The notes under the pieces are model-generated. The model saw only the letters and a list, made by a program, of their open reading frames with translations, was not told where the DNA came from and did no database searches. Below are positions 34,188 through 42,992 of a stretch of DNA of 64,000 nt, piece by piece. Within the stretch, counting starts at the first letter, position 1. Every line of letters starts with the position of its first letter. A program made the position numbers and the translations under genes. Source of the stretch: Mycobacterium noviomagense (lineage in GTDB: Bacteria; Actinomycetota; Actinomycetes; Mycobacteriales; Mycobacteriaceae); NCBI RefSeq assembly GCF_010731635.1, contig NZ_AP022583.1:4030001-4094000 (forward strand), read 5' to 3'.

Positions 34188-34624
34188 GAAGCGATTCTCC
34201 AGCCGTACACGATTCGCTCCACACCGTCGTCGGTGAACAGCGGCATGGTGGTCAGTTCCATCTCCATGCCGATCCTCAGGTCGGTGGCCAGTGTGCCGTC
34301 GACCACCTTGCCCAGGACGATCAAGCCTTCGTCAGCCAATTGCACCGCGGCGACGGCGAACGGCTCGAACGGGTCCGTAGCCGGATACGGCGGGGGCGGC
34401 GCGTAGCGGTTTTCGGTGTAGCTCCACAGCGTTCCGCGCCGCGACAGCGGCACCGACTCGAGGTGGTCGCCGTCGCAGGCGGGGTTGGGGCAGTTGTTCG
34501 CCCGCGGCGGAAACACATAGGTGCCGCACCGTGGACACTTGCTGCCGATCAGATGGGCGGCGCTGGCCTCGTCGGTGGCGAACCATCCCTCGATCGCCGG
34601 CTCTTGGCGGGTAGCTGCTGGCAC
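34184..34624 (-). CDS. DUF35 OB-fold protein with rubredoxin-like zinc ribbon (Rv1628c type)
   Basis: 146 residues. Zinc ribbon at residues about 28-50 (CPRCGTYVFPP and NNCPNPAC), then an OB-fold (residues 60-140, ending GERIVYGWR-like DGVERIVYGW). DUF35 proteins bind thiolases or aldolases as ChsH2-like accessory chains for acyl-CoA transfer. Coupled to the thiolase gene, strongly suggesting a heteromeric complex. Confidence 0.88.
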   Translation of the reverse strand: MPAATRQEPAIEGWFATDEASAAHLIGSKCPRCGTYVFPPRANNCPNPACDGDHLESVPLSRRGTLWSYTENRYAPPPPYPATDPFEPFAVAAVQLADEGLIVLGKVVDGTLATDLRIGMEMELTTMPLFTDDGVERIVYGWRIAS

Positions 34625-34697
34625 GCGGCCAGCCTACCGACAACAGGGGCAAAACTGAAACGTGTTCCAGTTTGACTCTGTTGTCCGACCGGGTGCA

Positions 34698-34709
34698 TAG
34701 AGTAGGGCC
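34698..34709 (+). promoter_or_regulatory. Predicted -10 box, leaderless start of polA
   Basis: TAGAGT (34698-34703) is a TANNNT match 6 bases before the GTG; TTGACT at 34672-34677 is a good -35 hexamer but with a long 20-base spacer. No ribosome site. Confidence 0.5.
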
Positions 34710-37445
34710 GTGAGCCCAGCCAAAGCCGCGGCCACCGCGACTGCGGGATCGTCGACCACCGATGGCGACAAGCCGACTCTGCTGCTGTTGGACGGCAATT
34801 CGCTGGCGTTCCGTGCGTTCTACGCACTGCCCGCGGAAAATTTCAAGACCGCCGGCGGTCTGACCACCAATGCGGTCTACGGCTTCACCGCCATGCTGAT
34901 CAACCTGCTGCGCGACGAACAGCCGACGCACATCGCGGCGGCATTCGACGTGTCCCGTCAGACGTTTCGCTCCGACCGCTACCCTGAGTACAAGGCCAAC
35001 CGGACCTCCGCCCCGGACGAGTTCCACGGTCAGATCGACGTCACCAAGGAAGTCCTTGCGGCACTAGGCATCACGGTGCTCGCCGAACCGGGTTTCGAAG
35101 CCGACGACATCATCGCGACGCTGGCCACCCAGGCCGAAAAAGAGGGCTACCGGGTGCTGGTGGTCACCGGCGACCGCGACGCCCTGCAGCTGGTCAGCGA
35201 CGACGTGACCGTGCTCTACCCCCGCAAAGGCGTCAGCGATCTGACCCGCTTCACCCCGGAGGCAGTCGTCGAGAAATACGGGCTGACTTCCAAGCAGTAT
35301 CCGGACTTCGCGGCGCTGCGCGGCGACCCCAGCGACAACTTGCCCGGTATCCCGGGCGTGGGGGAGAAAACCGCCGCCAAGTGGGTCGCCGAATACGGCT
35401 CACTGGAGGGGCTGGTCGACAACGTCGACACCGTGAAAGGCAAGGTCGGCGACGCGCTGCGGGCCCACCTGGCCGGCGTGGTGCGCAACCGGGAACTGAC
35501 CGAGCTTGTCCGTGACGTGCCGCTGGCCCAGACCCCTGACACCTTGCGGTTGCAGCCGTGGGACCGCGATCAGATTCACCAGCTCTTCGACCAGTTGGAG
35601 TTTCGGGTGCTGCGTGACCGGCTGTTCGAGACGCTGGCAGCTGTCGAACCCGAGGTCGACGAGGGATTCGACGTCCGCGGCGGGGCGCTGGAGCCCGGCA
35701 CCGTCGGGCAGTGGCTGGCCGGACACGCCGGCGACGGCCGGCGATCCGGCTTGGCGGTGGTCGGCACACACCAGGCCTACGACGGCGACGCCACCGCGCT
35801 CGCCATCGCCGCAGCCGACGGCGACGGCGCCTACATCGACACCGCCACGTTGACCCCCGACGACGACGCGGCGCTGGCGACATGGCTCGCCGACCCCGAC
35901 CAACCCAAGGCGCTGCACGAAGCCAAACTGGCCATCCACGACCTGGCCGGGCGCGGATGGACGCTGGGCGGTGTCACCTCCGACACCGCGCTGGCCGCCT
36001 ACCTGGTGCGGCCCGGGCAGCGCAGCTTCGCCCTCGACGACCTGTCACTGCGTTACCTGCGCCGTGAGCTGCGCGCCGAAACTCCTGAGCAGCAACAACT
36101 TTCGCTTCTGGATGATACCGACGGCGTCGACGACCAGGCGGTGCAGACGACCATCCTGCGGGCCCGCGCGGTGGCCGACCTCGCCGATGCGCTGGACGCC
36201 GAGCTGGCCCGCATCGACTCACAGTCGTTGCTGGCCGAAATGGAATTGCCCGTGCAAGGGGTGCTGGCCGGCATGGAAGCCGCCGGTATTGCCGTCGACC
36301 TCGAGCTGCTGGGCGCGCTGCAAAGCCAGTTCGGCGACCAGGTCCGCGACGCCGCGGAGGCCGCATACGCGGTGATCGGCAAGCAGATCAACCTCGGCTC
36401 ACCCAAACAGCTACAGGTCGTGCTGTTCGACGAGCTCGGCATGCCGAAGACCAAGCGCACCAAAACCGGATACACCACCGACGCCGACGCGCTGCAGTCG
36501 CTGTTCGACAAGACCGGGCATCCCTTCCTGGAGCATCTGCTCGCCCACCGGGACGCCACCCGGCTGAAAGTCACCGTCGACGGGCTGCTGAATTCGGTGG
36601 CCGCCGACGGGCGCATCCACACCACGTTCAACCAGACCATCGCCGCGACCGGGCGGTTGTCGTCGACCGAGCCGAACCTGCAGAACATCCCGATCCGCAC
36701 CGAGGCGGGCCGCCAGATCCGCGACGCGTTCGTGGTGGGCAAGGGTTACGCCGAGCTGATGACCGCCGACTACAGCCAGATCGAGATGCGGATCATGGCC
36801 CACCTGTCGCGGGACGACGGCCTGATCGAAGCGTTCAACACCGGCGAGGACCTGCACTCGTTCGTGGCCTCCCGGGCCTTCGGGGTGCCGATCGACGAGG
36901 TCACATCCGAGTTGCGGCGGCGGGTCAAGGCCATGTCGTACGGGCTGGCCTACGGGCTGAGCGCCTACGGCCTGTCGCAGCAGCTGAAGATCTCCACCGA
37001 GGAAGCCAAGGAGCAGATGGACGCCTACTTCGCTCGCTTCGGCGGAGTGCGCGACTACCTGCATGCCGTCGTCGAACAGGCCCGCAAGGACGGCTACACC
37101 TCCACCGTGCTGGGCCGGCGGCGCTACCTGCCCGAACTGGATAGCAGTAATCGCCAGGTCCGCGAAGCCGCCGAGCGGGCCGCGCTCAACGCCCCGATCC
37201 AGGGCAGCGCGGCCGACATCATCAAGGTCGCGATGATCGAGGTCGACAAGGCGCTCAAAGCGGCCGGCCTGAAGTCCCGCATGCTGCTGCAGGTTCACGA
37301 CGAACTGCTGTTCGAAGTCGCTCCCGGTGAGCGGGAGCAACTCGAGGCGCTGGTGCGCGACGAGATGTGCGGCGCCTACCCGCTCGACGTGCCGCTGGAG
37401 GTGTCGATGGGCTACGGGCGCAGCTGGGACGCCGCCGCGCACTGA
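34710..37445 (+). CDS. polA: DNA polymerase I
   Basis: 911 residues. Acts in Okazaki-fragment maturation and gap filling. The N-terminal 5' nuclease (about 20-310) has LLLLDGNSLAFRAFYAL, EADDIIATLA and VTGDRDALQLV metal-binding motifs. The middle 3'-5' exonuclease-like domain (about 330-515) lacks a recognisable DEDD set, so proofreading is presumably absent, as in other mycobacteria. The polymerase domain (about 540-911) has motif A TADYSQIEMRIMAHLS, motif B RRRVKAMSYGLAYGLSAYGL and motif C LLQVHDELLFEV. GTG start without ribosome site. Followed by an IS element and then rpsA. Confidence 0.97.
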   Translation: MSPAKAAATATAGSSTTDGDKPTLLLLDGNSLAFRAFYALPAENFKTAGGLTTNAVYGFTAMLINLLRDEQPTHIAAAFDVSRQTFRSDRYPEYKANRTSAPDEFHGQIDVTKEVLAALGITVLAEPGFEADDIIATLATQAEKEGYRVLVVTGDRDALQLVSDDVTVLYPRKGVSDLTRFTPEAVVEKYGLTSKQYPDFAALRGDPSDNLPGIPGVGEKTAAKWVAEYGSLEGLVDNVDTVKGKVGDALRAHLAGVVRNRELTELVRDVPLAQTPDTLRLQPWDRDQIHQLFDQLEFRVLRDRLFETLAAVEPEVDEGFDVRGGALEPGTVGQWLAGHAGDGRRSGLAVVGTHQAYDGDATALAIAAADGDGAYIDTATLTPDDDAALATWLADPDQPKALHEAKLAIHDLAGRGWTLGGVTSDTALAAYLVRPGQRSFALDDLSLRYLRRELRAETPEQQQLSLLDDTDGVDDQAVQTTILRARAVADLADALDAELARIDSQSLLAEMELPVQGVLAGMEAAGIAVDLELLGALQSQFGDQVRDAAEAAYAVIGKQINLGSPKQLQVVLFDELGMPKTKRTKTGYTTDADALQSLFDKTGHPFLEHLLAHRDATRLKVTVDGLLNSVAADGRIHTTFNQTIAATGRLSSTEPNLQNIPIRTEAGRQIRDAFVVGKGYAELMTADYSQIEMRIMAHLSRDDGLIEAFNTGEDLHSFVASRAFGVPIDEVTSELRRRVKAMSYGLAYGLSAYGLSQQLKISTEEAKEQMDAYFARFGGVRDYLHAVVEQARKDGYTSTVLGRRRYLPELDSSNRQVREAAERAALNAPIQGSAADIIKVAMIEVDKALKAAGLKSRMLLQVHDELLFEVAPGEREQLEALVRDEMCGAYPLDVPLEVSMGYGRSWDAAAH

Positions 37446-37492
37446 GCTCACAAGCGCATCGAGTCTGCACCTATGGCGAAATTTTGGCGTCA

Positions 37493-38925
37493 GGCTCAAG
37501 TGATCGCTGCAACACCTTATCGGGAGGTGTTGGGGCCGAATGGGTTATCAGACGGGGTTTCGGGGTCATGGTGTTCATCTGAGCGTCGAGTCGGCGGCTT
37601 TGGTGCGGGAGGAGTTTTGGAGGGCTGTTGGATCGGGGTTGTCGCCGACGGCGGCCGCCACGGTGGCGGGGGTGGCGGGTACCACAGGCCGAAAATGGGC
37701 CAAGGCCGCGGGATATCAGACCAATAGCAAGCACCACGGCATCCGGTATTCGCAGCAGGTCAGGGACGTATTTTGGGAGGCGCTGCGGTCGGGGTTGACC
37801 CCGGCGCAGGCGGCGGTGGGTGCCTGCGTGTCGGAGCACACCGCGCGACGCTGGGTCGATCAGGCTGGCTACGTGCCCAGAACACCAGTTGTTGCTGATC
37901 TAGAGCCGGCCGCGGCGTCGCGGTTGTTGTCGTTTACCGAGCGGTGCCGACTCGAAGAGTTGCTGGAGGCGGGTTTCCCCAGGCCGACATCGCGCGGCTG
38001 TTACAGCGTGACGCCTCGACGATCAGCCGGGAAAAAGCTCGAGGAGCAACCAGCTGTGGCTACCGGGCCCGGGTCGGCCAAGACGTCGTCGATGCGGCCC
38101 GGCTCGCCCAAGCCGCGCAAGCTGGAGTCCAACCCGGCCTTGTTGGGCGAGGTTGTGCAACGCTTGGAACAGCGGCACAGCCCCGAGCAGATCGCGGGCC
38201 GGCTGCGCGAAGATTTCCCCGACGATCCGGAGATGTGGGTGTCTCACGAGACGATCTATCAGGCCATGTATGTGCAGCCCCGGGGGGAACTGGCCCGCCA
38301 GGTCAAGGCCGCGCTGCGCACCGGCCGGACCCAACGGAAACCTCAGGGCCGCAGCACAATCGACACTCGGGGCCGGATCAAGGACATGATCAACATCAGT
38401 GAACGCCCGGCTGAGGCCGACGATCGTGCGATCCCGGGGCATTGGGAGGGCGACTTGATTATCGGCCAAAACCAGGCCTCCCAAATCGGCACCCTGGTCG
38501 AACGCACCACCGGGTTCGTGATGCTGCTGCACCTATCCGAGGACCGCAGCGCCGCCACCGTCGCTGAGGCGATGAGCGCGGCGATCCCGAAGATTCCCGA
38601 GGTTTTGCGTCGCTCGCTGACCTGGGACCAAGGCAAAGAGATGGCCTTGCACACCAAGATCACCGAGGCCACCGGGTTGCCGATCTACTTCTGCGACCCG
38701 CACAGCCCTTGGCAGCGCGGCACCAATGAGAACACCAATGGTTTGCTGCGCCAGTACTTCCCCAAAGGCACCGACCTGTCCTTTCACGGACCCGGGATCC
38801 TCGACAACGTCGCCGCCGAGCTCAACGCCCGCCCCCGCAAACGCTTCAACTGGCGCACCCCTGCCGAGGAACTCGATCGGCTACTCTCAGACCCGTCCGC
38901 ATCTGTTGCAGCGACCGCGTGAATC
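37493..38925 (+). mobile_element. IS30-family insertion sequence between polA and rpsA
   Basis: About 1.43 kb. Imperfect terminal inverted repeats: left 37493-37514 and right 38904-38925 share the inner 11 bases TCGCTGCAACA / TGTTGCAGCGA exactly and about 5-6 of the outer 11. The transposase gene fills the interval and its stop codon lies inside the right repeat. The outer boundary is approximate, and no clear target duplication was found. It separates polA from the rpsA promoter region without disrupting either gene. Confidence 0.8.
37540..38922 (+). CDS. IS30-family transposase, with two compensating frameshifts
   Basis: 460 residues. Two N-terminal copies of a small helical/HTH module (residues about 1-70 and 68-110: WRAVGSGLSPTAAATVAGV and WEALRSGLTPAQAAVGACV). 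The C-terminal DDE integrase core contains IPGHWEGDLIIG, LTWDQGKEM and NENTNG. Between about 37969 and 38100 the expected IS30 sequence (ADIARLLQRDASTISRE, then GYRA) is found only in another frame. One base appears lost near 37970 and one gained near 38095-38105. The ORF stays open, but about 43 residues including the recognition helix are scrambled, so activity is doubtful. Sequencing error is an alternative. Confidence 0.85.
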   Translation: MGYQTGFRGHGVHLSVESAALVREEFWRAVGSGLSPTAAATVAGVAGTTGRKWAKAAGYQTNSKHHGIRYSQQVRDVFWEALRSGLTPAQAAVGACVSEHTARRWVDQAGYVPRTPVVADLEPAAASRLLSFTERCRLEELLEAGFPRPTSRGCYSVTPRRSAGKKLEEQPAVATGPGSAKTSSMRPGSPKPRKLESNPALLGEVVQRLEQRHSPEQIAGRLREDFPDDPEMWVSHETIYQAMYVQPRGELARQVKAALRTGRTQRKPQGRSTIDTRGRIKDMINISERPAEADDRAIPGHWEGDLIIGQNQASQIGTLVERTTGFVMLLHLSEDRSAATVAEAMSAAIPKIPEVLRRSLTWDQGKEMALHTKITEATGLPIYFCDPHSPWQRGTNENTNGLLRQYFPKGTDLSFHGPGILDNVAAELNARPRKRFNWRTPAEELDRLLSDPSASVAATA

Positions 38926-38962
38926 CAAGGGCTATTTTTTCGCCGTGAGCGGACGCTCGGCA

Positions 38963-38968
38963 TAGATT
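38963..38968 (+). promoter_or_regulatory. Candidate -10 box for rpsA
   Basis: TAGATT, 38 bases beyond the right end of the IS element and about 95 bases before the rpsA ATG. If real, the IS inserted just upstream of the rpsA promoter and left it intact. Confidence 0.35.
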
Positions 38969-39062
38969 GGCACGGTTTGGCCAGCATGTGCACAGTCGAG
39001 TAGCCTCGACGGGTAACTCAATTTGTCCCTACGACCACACCTGTCCGGAGCAACCCAACAAT

Positions 39063-40505
39063 ATGCCGAGTCCCACCGTCTCCTCGCCCCAAGTAGCCGT
39101 CAACGACATCGGCTCGAGCGAGGACTTTCTCGCCGCCATCGACAAGACCATCAAATACTTCAACGATGGCGACATCGTGGAAGGGACCATCGTCAAGGTT
39201 GACCGTGATGAGGTCCTGCTCGATATCGGCTACAAGACCGAAGGCGTCATTCCGTCCCGCGAGCTGTCCATCAAGCACGACGTCGACCCACATGAGGTCG
39301 TCAAGGTCGGCGACAAGGTCGAGGCCCTGGTTCTCACCAAGGAGGACAAAGAAGGCCGGCTGATCCTGTCGAAGAAGCGCGCGCAGTACGAGCGCGCCTG
39401 GGGCACCATCGAAGCGCTCAAGGAGAAGGACGAGGCGGTCAAGGGCACCGTCATCGAGGTCGTCAAGGGCGGGCTGATCCTCGACATCGGGCTGCGCGGC
39501 TTCCTGCCGGCGTCGCTGGTCGAGATGCGCCGGGTGCGTGACCTGCAGCCCTACATCGGCAAGGAGCTCGAAGCCAAGATCATCGAGCTGGACAAGAACC
39601 GCAACAACGTGGTGCTCTCCCGCCGGGCCTGGCTGGAGCAGACCCAGTCCGAGGTGCGCAGCGAGTTCCTCAACCAGCTCCAGAAAGGCGCCATCCGCAA
39701 GGGCGTGGTGTCGTCGATCGTCAACTTCGGCGCGTTCGTCGACCTCGGCGGTGTCGACGGTCTGGTGCACGTCTCCGAGCTGAGCTGGAAGCACATCGAC
39801 CATCCGTCCGAGGTGGTGCAGGTCGGCGACGAGGTCACCGTCGAGGTGCTCGATGTCGACATGGACCGCGAGCGGGTTTCGTTGTCCCTCAAGGCGACTC
39901 AGGAAGACCCGTGGCGCCACTTCGCCCGCACCCACGCAATCGGGCAGATCGTGCCCGGCAAGGTCACCAAGCTGGTCCCGTTCGGTGCGTTCGTGCGCGT
40001 CGAGGAGGGCATCGAGGGCTTGGTGCACATCTCCGAGCTCTCCGAGCGTCACATCGAGGTGGCCGACCAGGTGGTCGGTGTGGGTGACGAGGTGATGGTC
40101 AAGGTCATCGACATCGATCTGGAGCGCCGCCGAATTTCGTTGTCGCTCAAGCAGGCCAACGAGGACTACACCGAGGAGTTCGACCCCGCCAAGTACGGCA
40201 TGGCCGACAGCTACGACGAGCAGGGCAACTACATCTTCCCAGAGGGCTTCGACGCCGAAACCAACGAGTGGCTCGAGGGATACGAGAAGCAGCGCGCCGA
40301 GTGGGAGGCCCGCTACGCCGAGGCCGAGCGCCGGCACAAGATGCACACCGCGCAGATGGAGAAGTTCGCCGCGGCCGAAGCTGCCGCGGGTGCCGAGCAG
40401 CCGCAGGCCAACGGGGGTGCGCCGGCCGAAGAACAGCAGGGCGGCTCGCTGGCCAGCGACGCGCAACTGGCCGCGCTCCGGGAGAAACTCGCCGGCAGCG
40501 CCTAA
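39063..40505 (+). CDS. rpsA: 30S ribosomal protein S1
   Basis: 480 residues (481 in M. tuberculosis). Four S1 RNA-binding domains: starting near residues 33 (GDIVEGTIVKVDRDEVLLDIGYKTEGVIP), 119 (DEAVKGTVIEVVKGGLILDIG), 206 (GAIRKGVVSSIVNFGAFVDLGGVDGLVHVSELS; in parts) and 293 (GQIVPGKVTKLVPFGAFVRVEEGIEGLVHIS). A charged, Ala/Glu-rich tail follows (about 400-480). Recruits mRNA to the ribosome and also associates with tmRNA function; the C-terminal tail is the pyrazinoic-acid-debated region of RpsA. ATG 39063 has CGGAG upstream and matches the conserved MPSPTVSSPQVAVNDIGS start. Confidence 0.97.
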   Translation: MPSPTVSSPQVAVNDIGSSEDFLAAIDKTIKYFNDGDIVEGTIVKVDRDEVLLDIGYKTEGVIPSRELSIKHDVDPHEVVKVGDKVEALVLTKEDKEGRLILSKKRAQYERAWGTIEALKEKDEAVKGTVIEVVKGGLILDIGLRGFLPASLVEMRRVRDLQPYIGKELEAKIIELDKNRNNVVLSRRAWLEQTQSEVRSEFLNQLQKGAIRKGVVSSIVNFGAFVDLGGVDGLVHVSELSWKHIDHPSEVVQVGDEVTVEVLDVDMDRERVSLSLKATQEDPWRHFARTHAIGQIVPGKVTKLVPFGAFVRVEEGIEGLVHISELSERHIEVADQVVGVGDEVMVKVIDIDLERRRISLSLKQANEDYTEEFDPAKYGMADSYDEQGNYIFPEGFDAETNEWLEGYEKQRAEWEARYAEAERRHKMHTAQMEKFAAAEAAAGAEQPQANGGAPAEEQQGGSLASDAQLAALREKLAGSA

Positions 40506-40511
40506 CCGGCG

Positions 40512-41732
40512 ATGCTTCGTATCGGGCTGACCGGTGGCATCGGCGCCGGGAAGTCGGCGGTAACCGCCACGTTCGAGCAATGCGGCGCGGTGGTCGTCGA
40601 TGCCGACGTGATCGCCCGCGAGGTGGTCGAGCCCGGTACCGAAGGGCTCGCGGCGCTAGTCGACGCGTTCGGTGACGACATCCTGCTGCCCGACGGGGCG
40701 CTGGATCGTCCTGCATTGGCGGCGAAGGCTTTCCAGAACGATGACGCGCGCAAGACCCTGAACGGGATCGTTCATCCGCTGGTGGGCAAGCGTCGCGCCG
40801 AGATCATCGCGGCGGTACGCGAGGACGCGGTCATCGTGGAAGACATTCCGTTGCTGGTGGAATCCGGGATGGCGCCGCTTTTCCCGCTGGTGGTTGTCGT
40901 GCACGCCGACACCGAACTGCGGGTGCGGCGGCTCGTCGAACAACGCGGCATGTCCGAAGACGACGCCCGCGCCCGGATCGCCGCGCAAGCCGGCGACGAG
41001 CAGCGCCGCGCCGTCGCCGACATCTGGCTGGACAACTCCGGCAGCCTGGAGGCGTTGGCGCAGCGGGCCTGTGACGTGTGGAATCACCGGATCGCGCCGT
41101 TCGCACGTAATCTGACCGCCCGGCAGGCCGTACGGCAATCCGTGCGGCTGACGCCGGCAGATCCCACCTGGCCGGAGCAGGCGCGCCGCATCGTCGCCCG
41201 GCTCACGACTGCATGCGGGGGCAAGGCGCTGCGCGTCGACCACATCGGGTCCACGGCGATTCAGGGGTTGGATGCCAAGGACGCCATCGACATTCAGGTC
41301 ACGGTCGAGTCGCTGGCGGTGGCCGACGAACTCGCCGACGCGTTGCTGTCCGCCGGATATCCCCGCATCGACGACATCACCACCGACGTCGCCAAACCCG
41401 ACGCCCGAAGCACTGTCGAACGTCATGACCACAGCACCGATCCGGCGTTGTGGCACAAGCGGATTCACGGCTCAGCCGACCCGGGTCGCCCGACATACGT
41501 TCATCTGCGGGTCGATGGCTGTCCTAATCAACAGTTCGCGCTGTTGTTCGTCGACTGGATGAAGGCCGACGCCGATGCGCGCGCGGAGTACTTGAGTGTC
41601 AAGCAGAAAGCCGCGAGCGCGGTGCCCGTCGATGGCGGCCTCGCGCAGTACAACGAGGCGAAGGAGCCCTGGTTTCGGGCAGCGTACCGGCGTGCCTGGG
41701 AGTGGGCCGACACTGTGGGCTGGCGGCCGTAA
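40512..41732 (+). CDS. coaE: Dephospho-CoA kinase fused to GrpB/UPF0157 domain
   Basis: 406 residues. N-terminal kinase (1-195): P-loop LTGGIGAGKSAVTATF, then DADVIAREVVEPGTEG and EDIPLLVESGMAPLF; it phosphorylates dephospho-CoA in the last CoA step. C-terminal GrpB-like nucleotidyltransferase-fold domain (about 205-400: VDHIGSTAIQGLDAKDAIDIQVTV and RPTYVHLRVDG). The fusion is normal for mycobacteria (Rv1631). Starts 6 bases after rpsA. Confidence 0.96.
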   Translation: MLRIGLTGGIGAGKSAVTATFEQCGAVVVDADVIAREVVEPGTEGLAALVDAFGDDILLPDGALDRPALAAKAFQNDDARKTLNGIVHPLVGKRRAEIIAAVREDAVIVEDIPLLVESGMAPLFPLVVVVHADTELRVRRLVEQRGMSEDDARARIAAQAGDEQRRAVADIWLDNSGSLEALAQRACDVWNHRIAPFARNLTARQAVRQSVRLTPADPTWPEQARRIVARLTTACGGKALRVDHIGSTAIQGLDAKDAIDIQVTVESLAVADELADALLSAGYPRIDDITTDVAKPDARSTVERHDHSTDPALWHKRIHGSADPGRPTYVHLRVDGCPNQQFALLFVDWMKADADARAEYLSVKQKAASAVPVDGGLAQYNEAKEPWFRAAYRRAWEWADTVGWRP

Positions 41733-41736
41733 ATCG

Positions 41737-42156
41737 TTAGCTGGCGGGCAGCGGTGCGCCGCAGGGCAGCACGCCGTTCATCGGGTCAGTGCTGCCCGGC
41801 GCCGGCCTGACGAATTGGTCGACCTGCGCGGCGACATTGTCGTCGACGTCGATCTCGCAGTGCACGTTGGCCGAATAGGGCCAGCGGATCGCAACTTTCA
41901 TCCCGGCTTTGGCCGGATCGGCTAGCACCGTGTTGACTTGTAATGCGTTGCCGGGCAGCGAGCTCAGTGGGGCGGTGTTGGTCTGGGTGTCGTTGATCAG
42001 GAAGGTGGCCTGACTGCCGGGGGCCACCCCGTCGATCCGCGCAATGTAGGTGACGTTGTGCAGTTCGGCCGTCGCCGCGGCAGGAATTAACTGGCCGCAA
42101 CCGATGAGCATCGCCACTTCTGTCGTGACCAAACCCATTCGCGTGGTCGCGTTCAT
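41737..42156 (-). CDS. Exported hypothetical protein, possible lipoprotein
   Basis: 139 residues. N-terminal hydrophobic segment (about residues 8-29) with a lipobox-like LIGC at residues 16-20 and, later, an AAA-TAE type signal peptidase I site. The mature part is beta-rich (HNVTYIARIDGVAPGSQATF to KVAIRWPYSANVHCEIDVDD) with two Cys, resembling mycobacterial secreted proteins of unknown function. Occupies the position of Rv1632c, though I cannot confirm orthology. ATG 42156 preferred because it begins the signal peptide. Convergent with coaE, 4 bases apart. Confidence 0.7.
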   Translation of the reverse strand: MNATTRMGLVTTEVAMLIGCGQLIPAAATAELHNVTYIARIDGVAPGSQATFLINDTQTNTAPLSSLPGNALQVNTVLADPAKAGMKVAIRWPYSANVHCEIDVDDNVAAQVDQFVRPAPGSTDPMNGVLPCGAPLPAS

Positions 42157-42206
42157 GACTTCTGAGATTACCGCCCCGCGCCTGATGAAGAACAGGCGAT
42201 TGCGGG

Positions 42207-42992
42207 CTACCGTTGGTCGGGTTGGCAACGCGGACACCACAACGACGTTCTGCCGCCGGCCCGACCGCGGGACAGCCGCGCGCCGCAGCGAGGACAGCTC
42301 GGATCGGGCTCGTCGCGCACACCGGTGAGCCACCGCGGCAGGCCGGGTACACAGCCGTGGCGCACCGAGGTGCGCAGCACACGCTTCATGGTGGTGTGCA
42401 ACTGCTTCACCTCGTCGGCGTCCAAGCCGGCGATCGGCCGGAATGGATGCAGGCCGGCCTGCCAGCAGATCTCGTCGGTGAGCAGGTTGCCCAGGCCGGC
42501 GATTACGGACTGGTCCAACAGCGTCGCCTTGAGCCCGCCACGGCGGCCCGACAGCACCTCACGAAATTTAGGCAGATCGACATCCAGCGCGTCGGGACCC
42601 TGTGGTCCTGTGATCGCGGCAATTTCGTCGTCGCCGCTGACCAGCCATACGCCGCGCAGCTTACGTAAGTCGGCGTAGCGCAACTCGCCACGGTCGAGGG
42701 TGAGCACAAGCCGTTCGTAGCCCCGGGTCTCTGCGCCACGGCACGTGTAGTACGGGTGGCCGGTCATGCCGCTGTGCACGAGAAGCACCGGCCCGTCGGT
42801 CGGCAGGATCAGCCACTTGCCGTGCCGGCGCGGCGCGGTGAACCGATGGCCAATAAGGTTGCGCGACAATGTTCGCGCGGTGGTGTTACGCAATACGCCC
42901 GGGTCGCGCACGTCGACGTCTCGCACTCGACGGCCGGGCAGCGTGTCGGCCAGTGCCCGGCGGAACCCCTCGACGTCAGGAAGTTCCGGCAT
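42207..42992 (-). CDS. Fpg/Nei-family DNA glycosylase
   Basis: 261 residues. The N-terminus PELPDVEGFRR supplies the catalytic Pro2 and Glu3 of the family. VIAGLGNLLTDEICWQAGLHPFRP is the helix-two-turn-helix DNA-binding motif, and CPRCGARLSR...CPRCQP is the C-terminal zinc finger. Removes oxidised bases and nicks abasic DNA. Whether 8-oxoguanine (Fpg) or oxidised pyrimidine (Nei) is preferred cannot be read from the sequence. The 5' end overlaps the Prim-PolC gene by 17 bases, making ligC-Prim-PolC-glycosylase a likely operon. Confidence 0.92.
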   Translation of the reverse strand: MPELPDVEGFRRALADTLPGRRVRDVDVRDPGVLRNTTARTLSRNLIGHRFTAPRRHGKWLILPTDGPVLLVHSGMTGHPYYTCRGAETRGYERLVLTLDRGELRYADLRKLRGVWLVSGDDEIAAITGPQGPDALDVDLPKFREVLSGRRGGLKATLLDQSVIAGLGNLLTDEICWQAGLHPFRPIAGLDADEVKQLHTTMKRVLRTSVRHGCVPGLPRWLTGVRDEPDPSCPRCGARLSRGRAGGRTSLWCPRCQPDQR

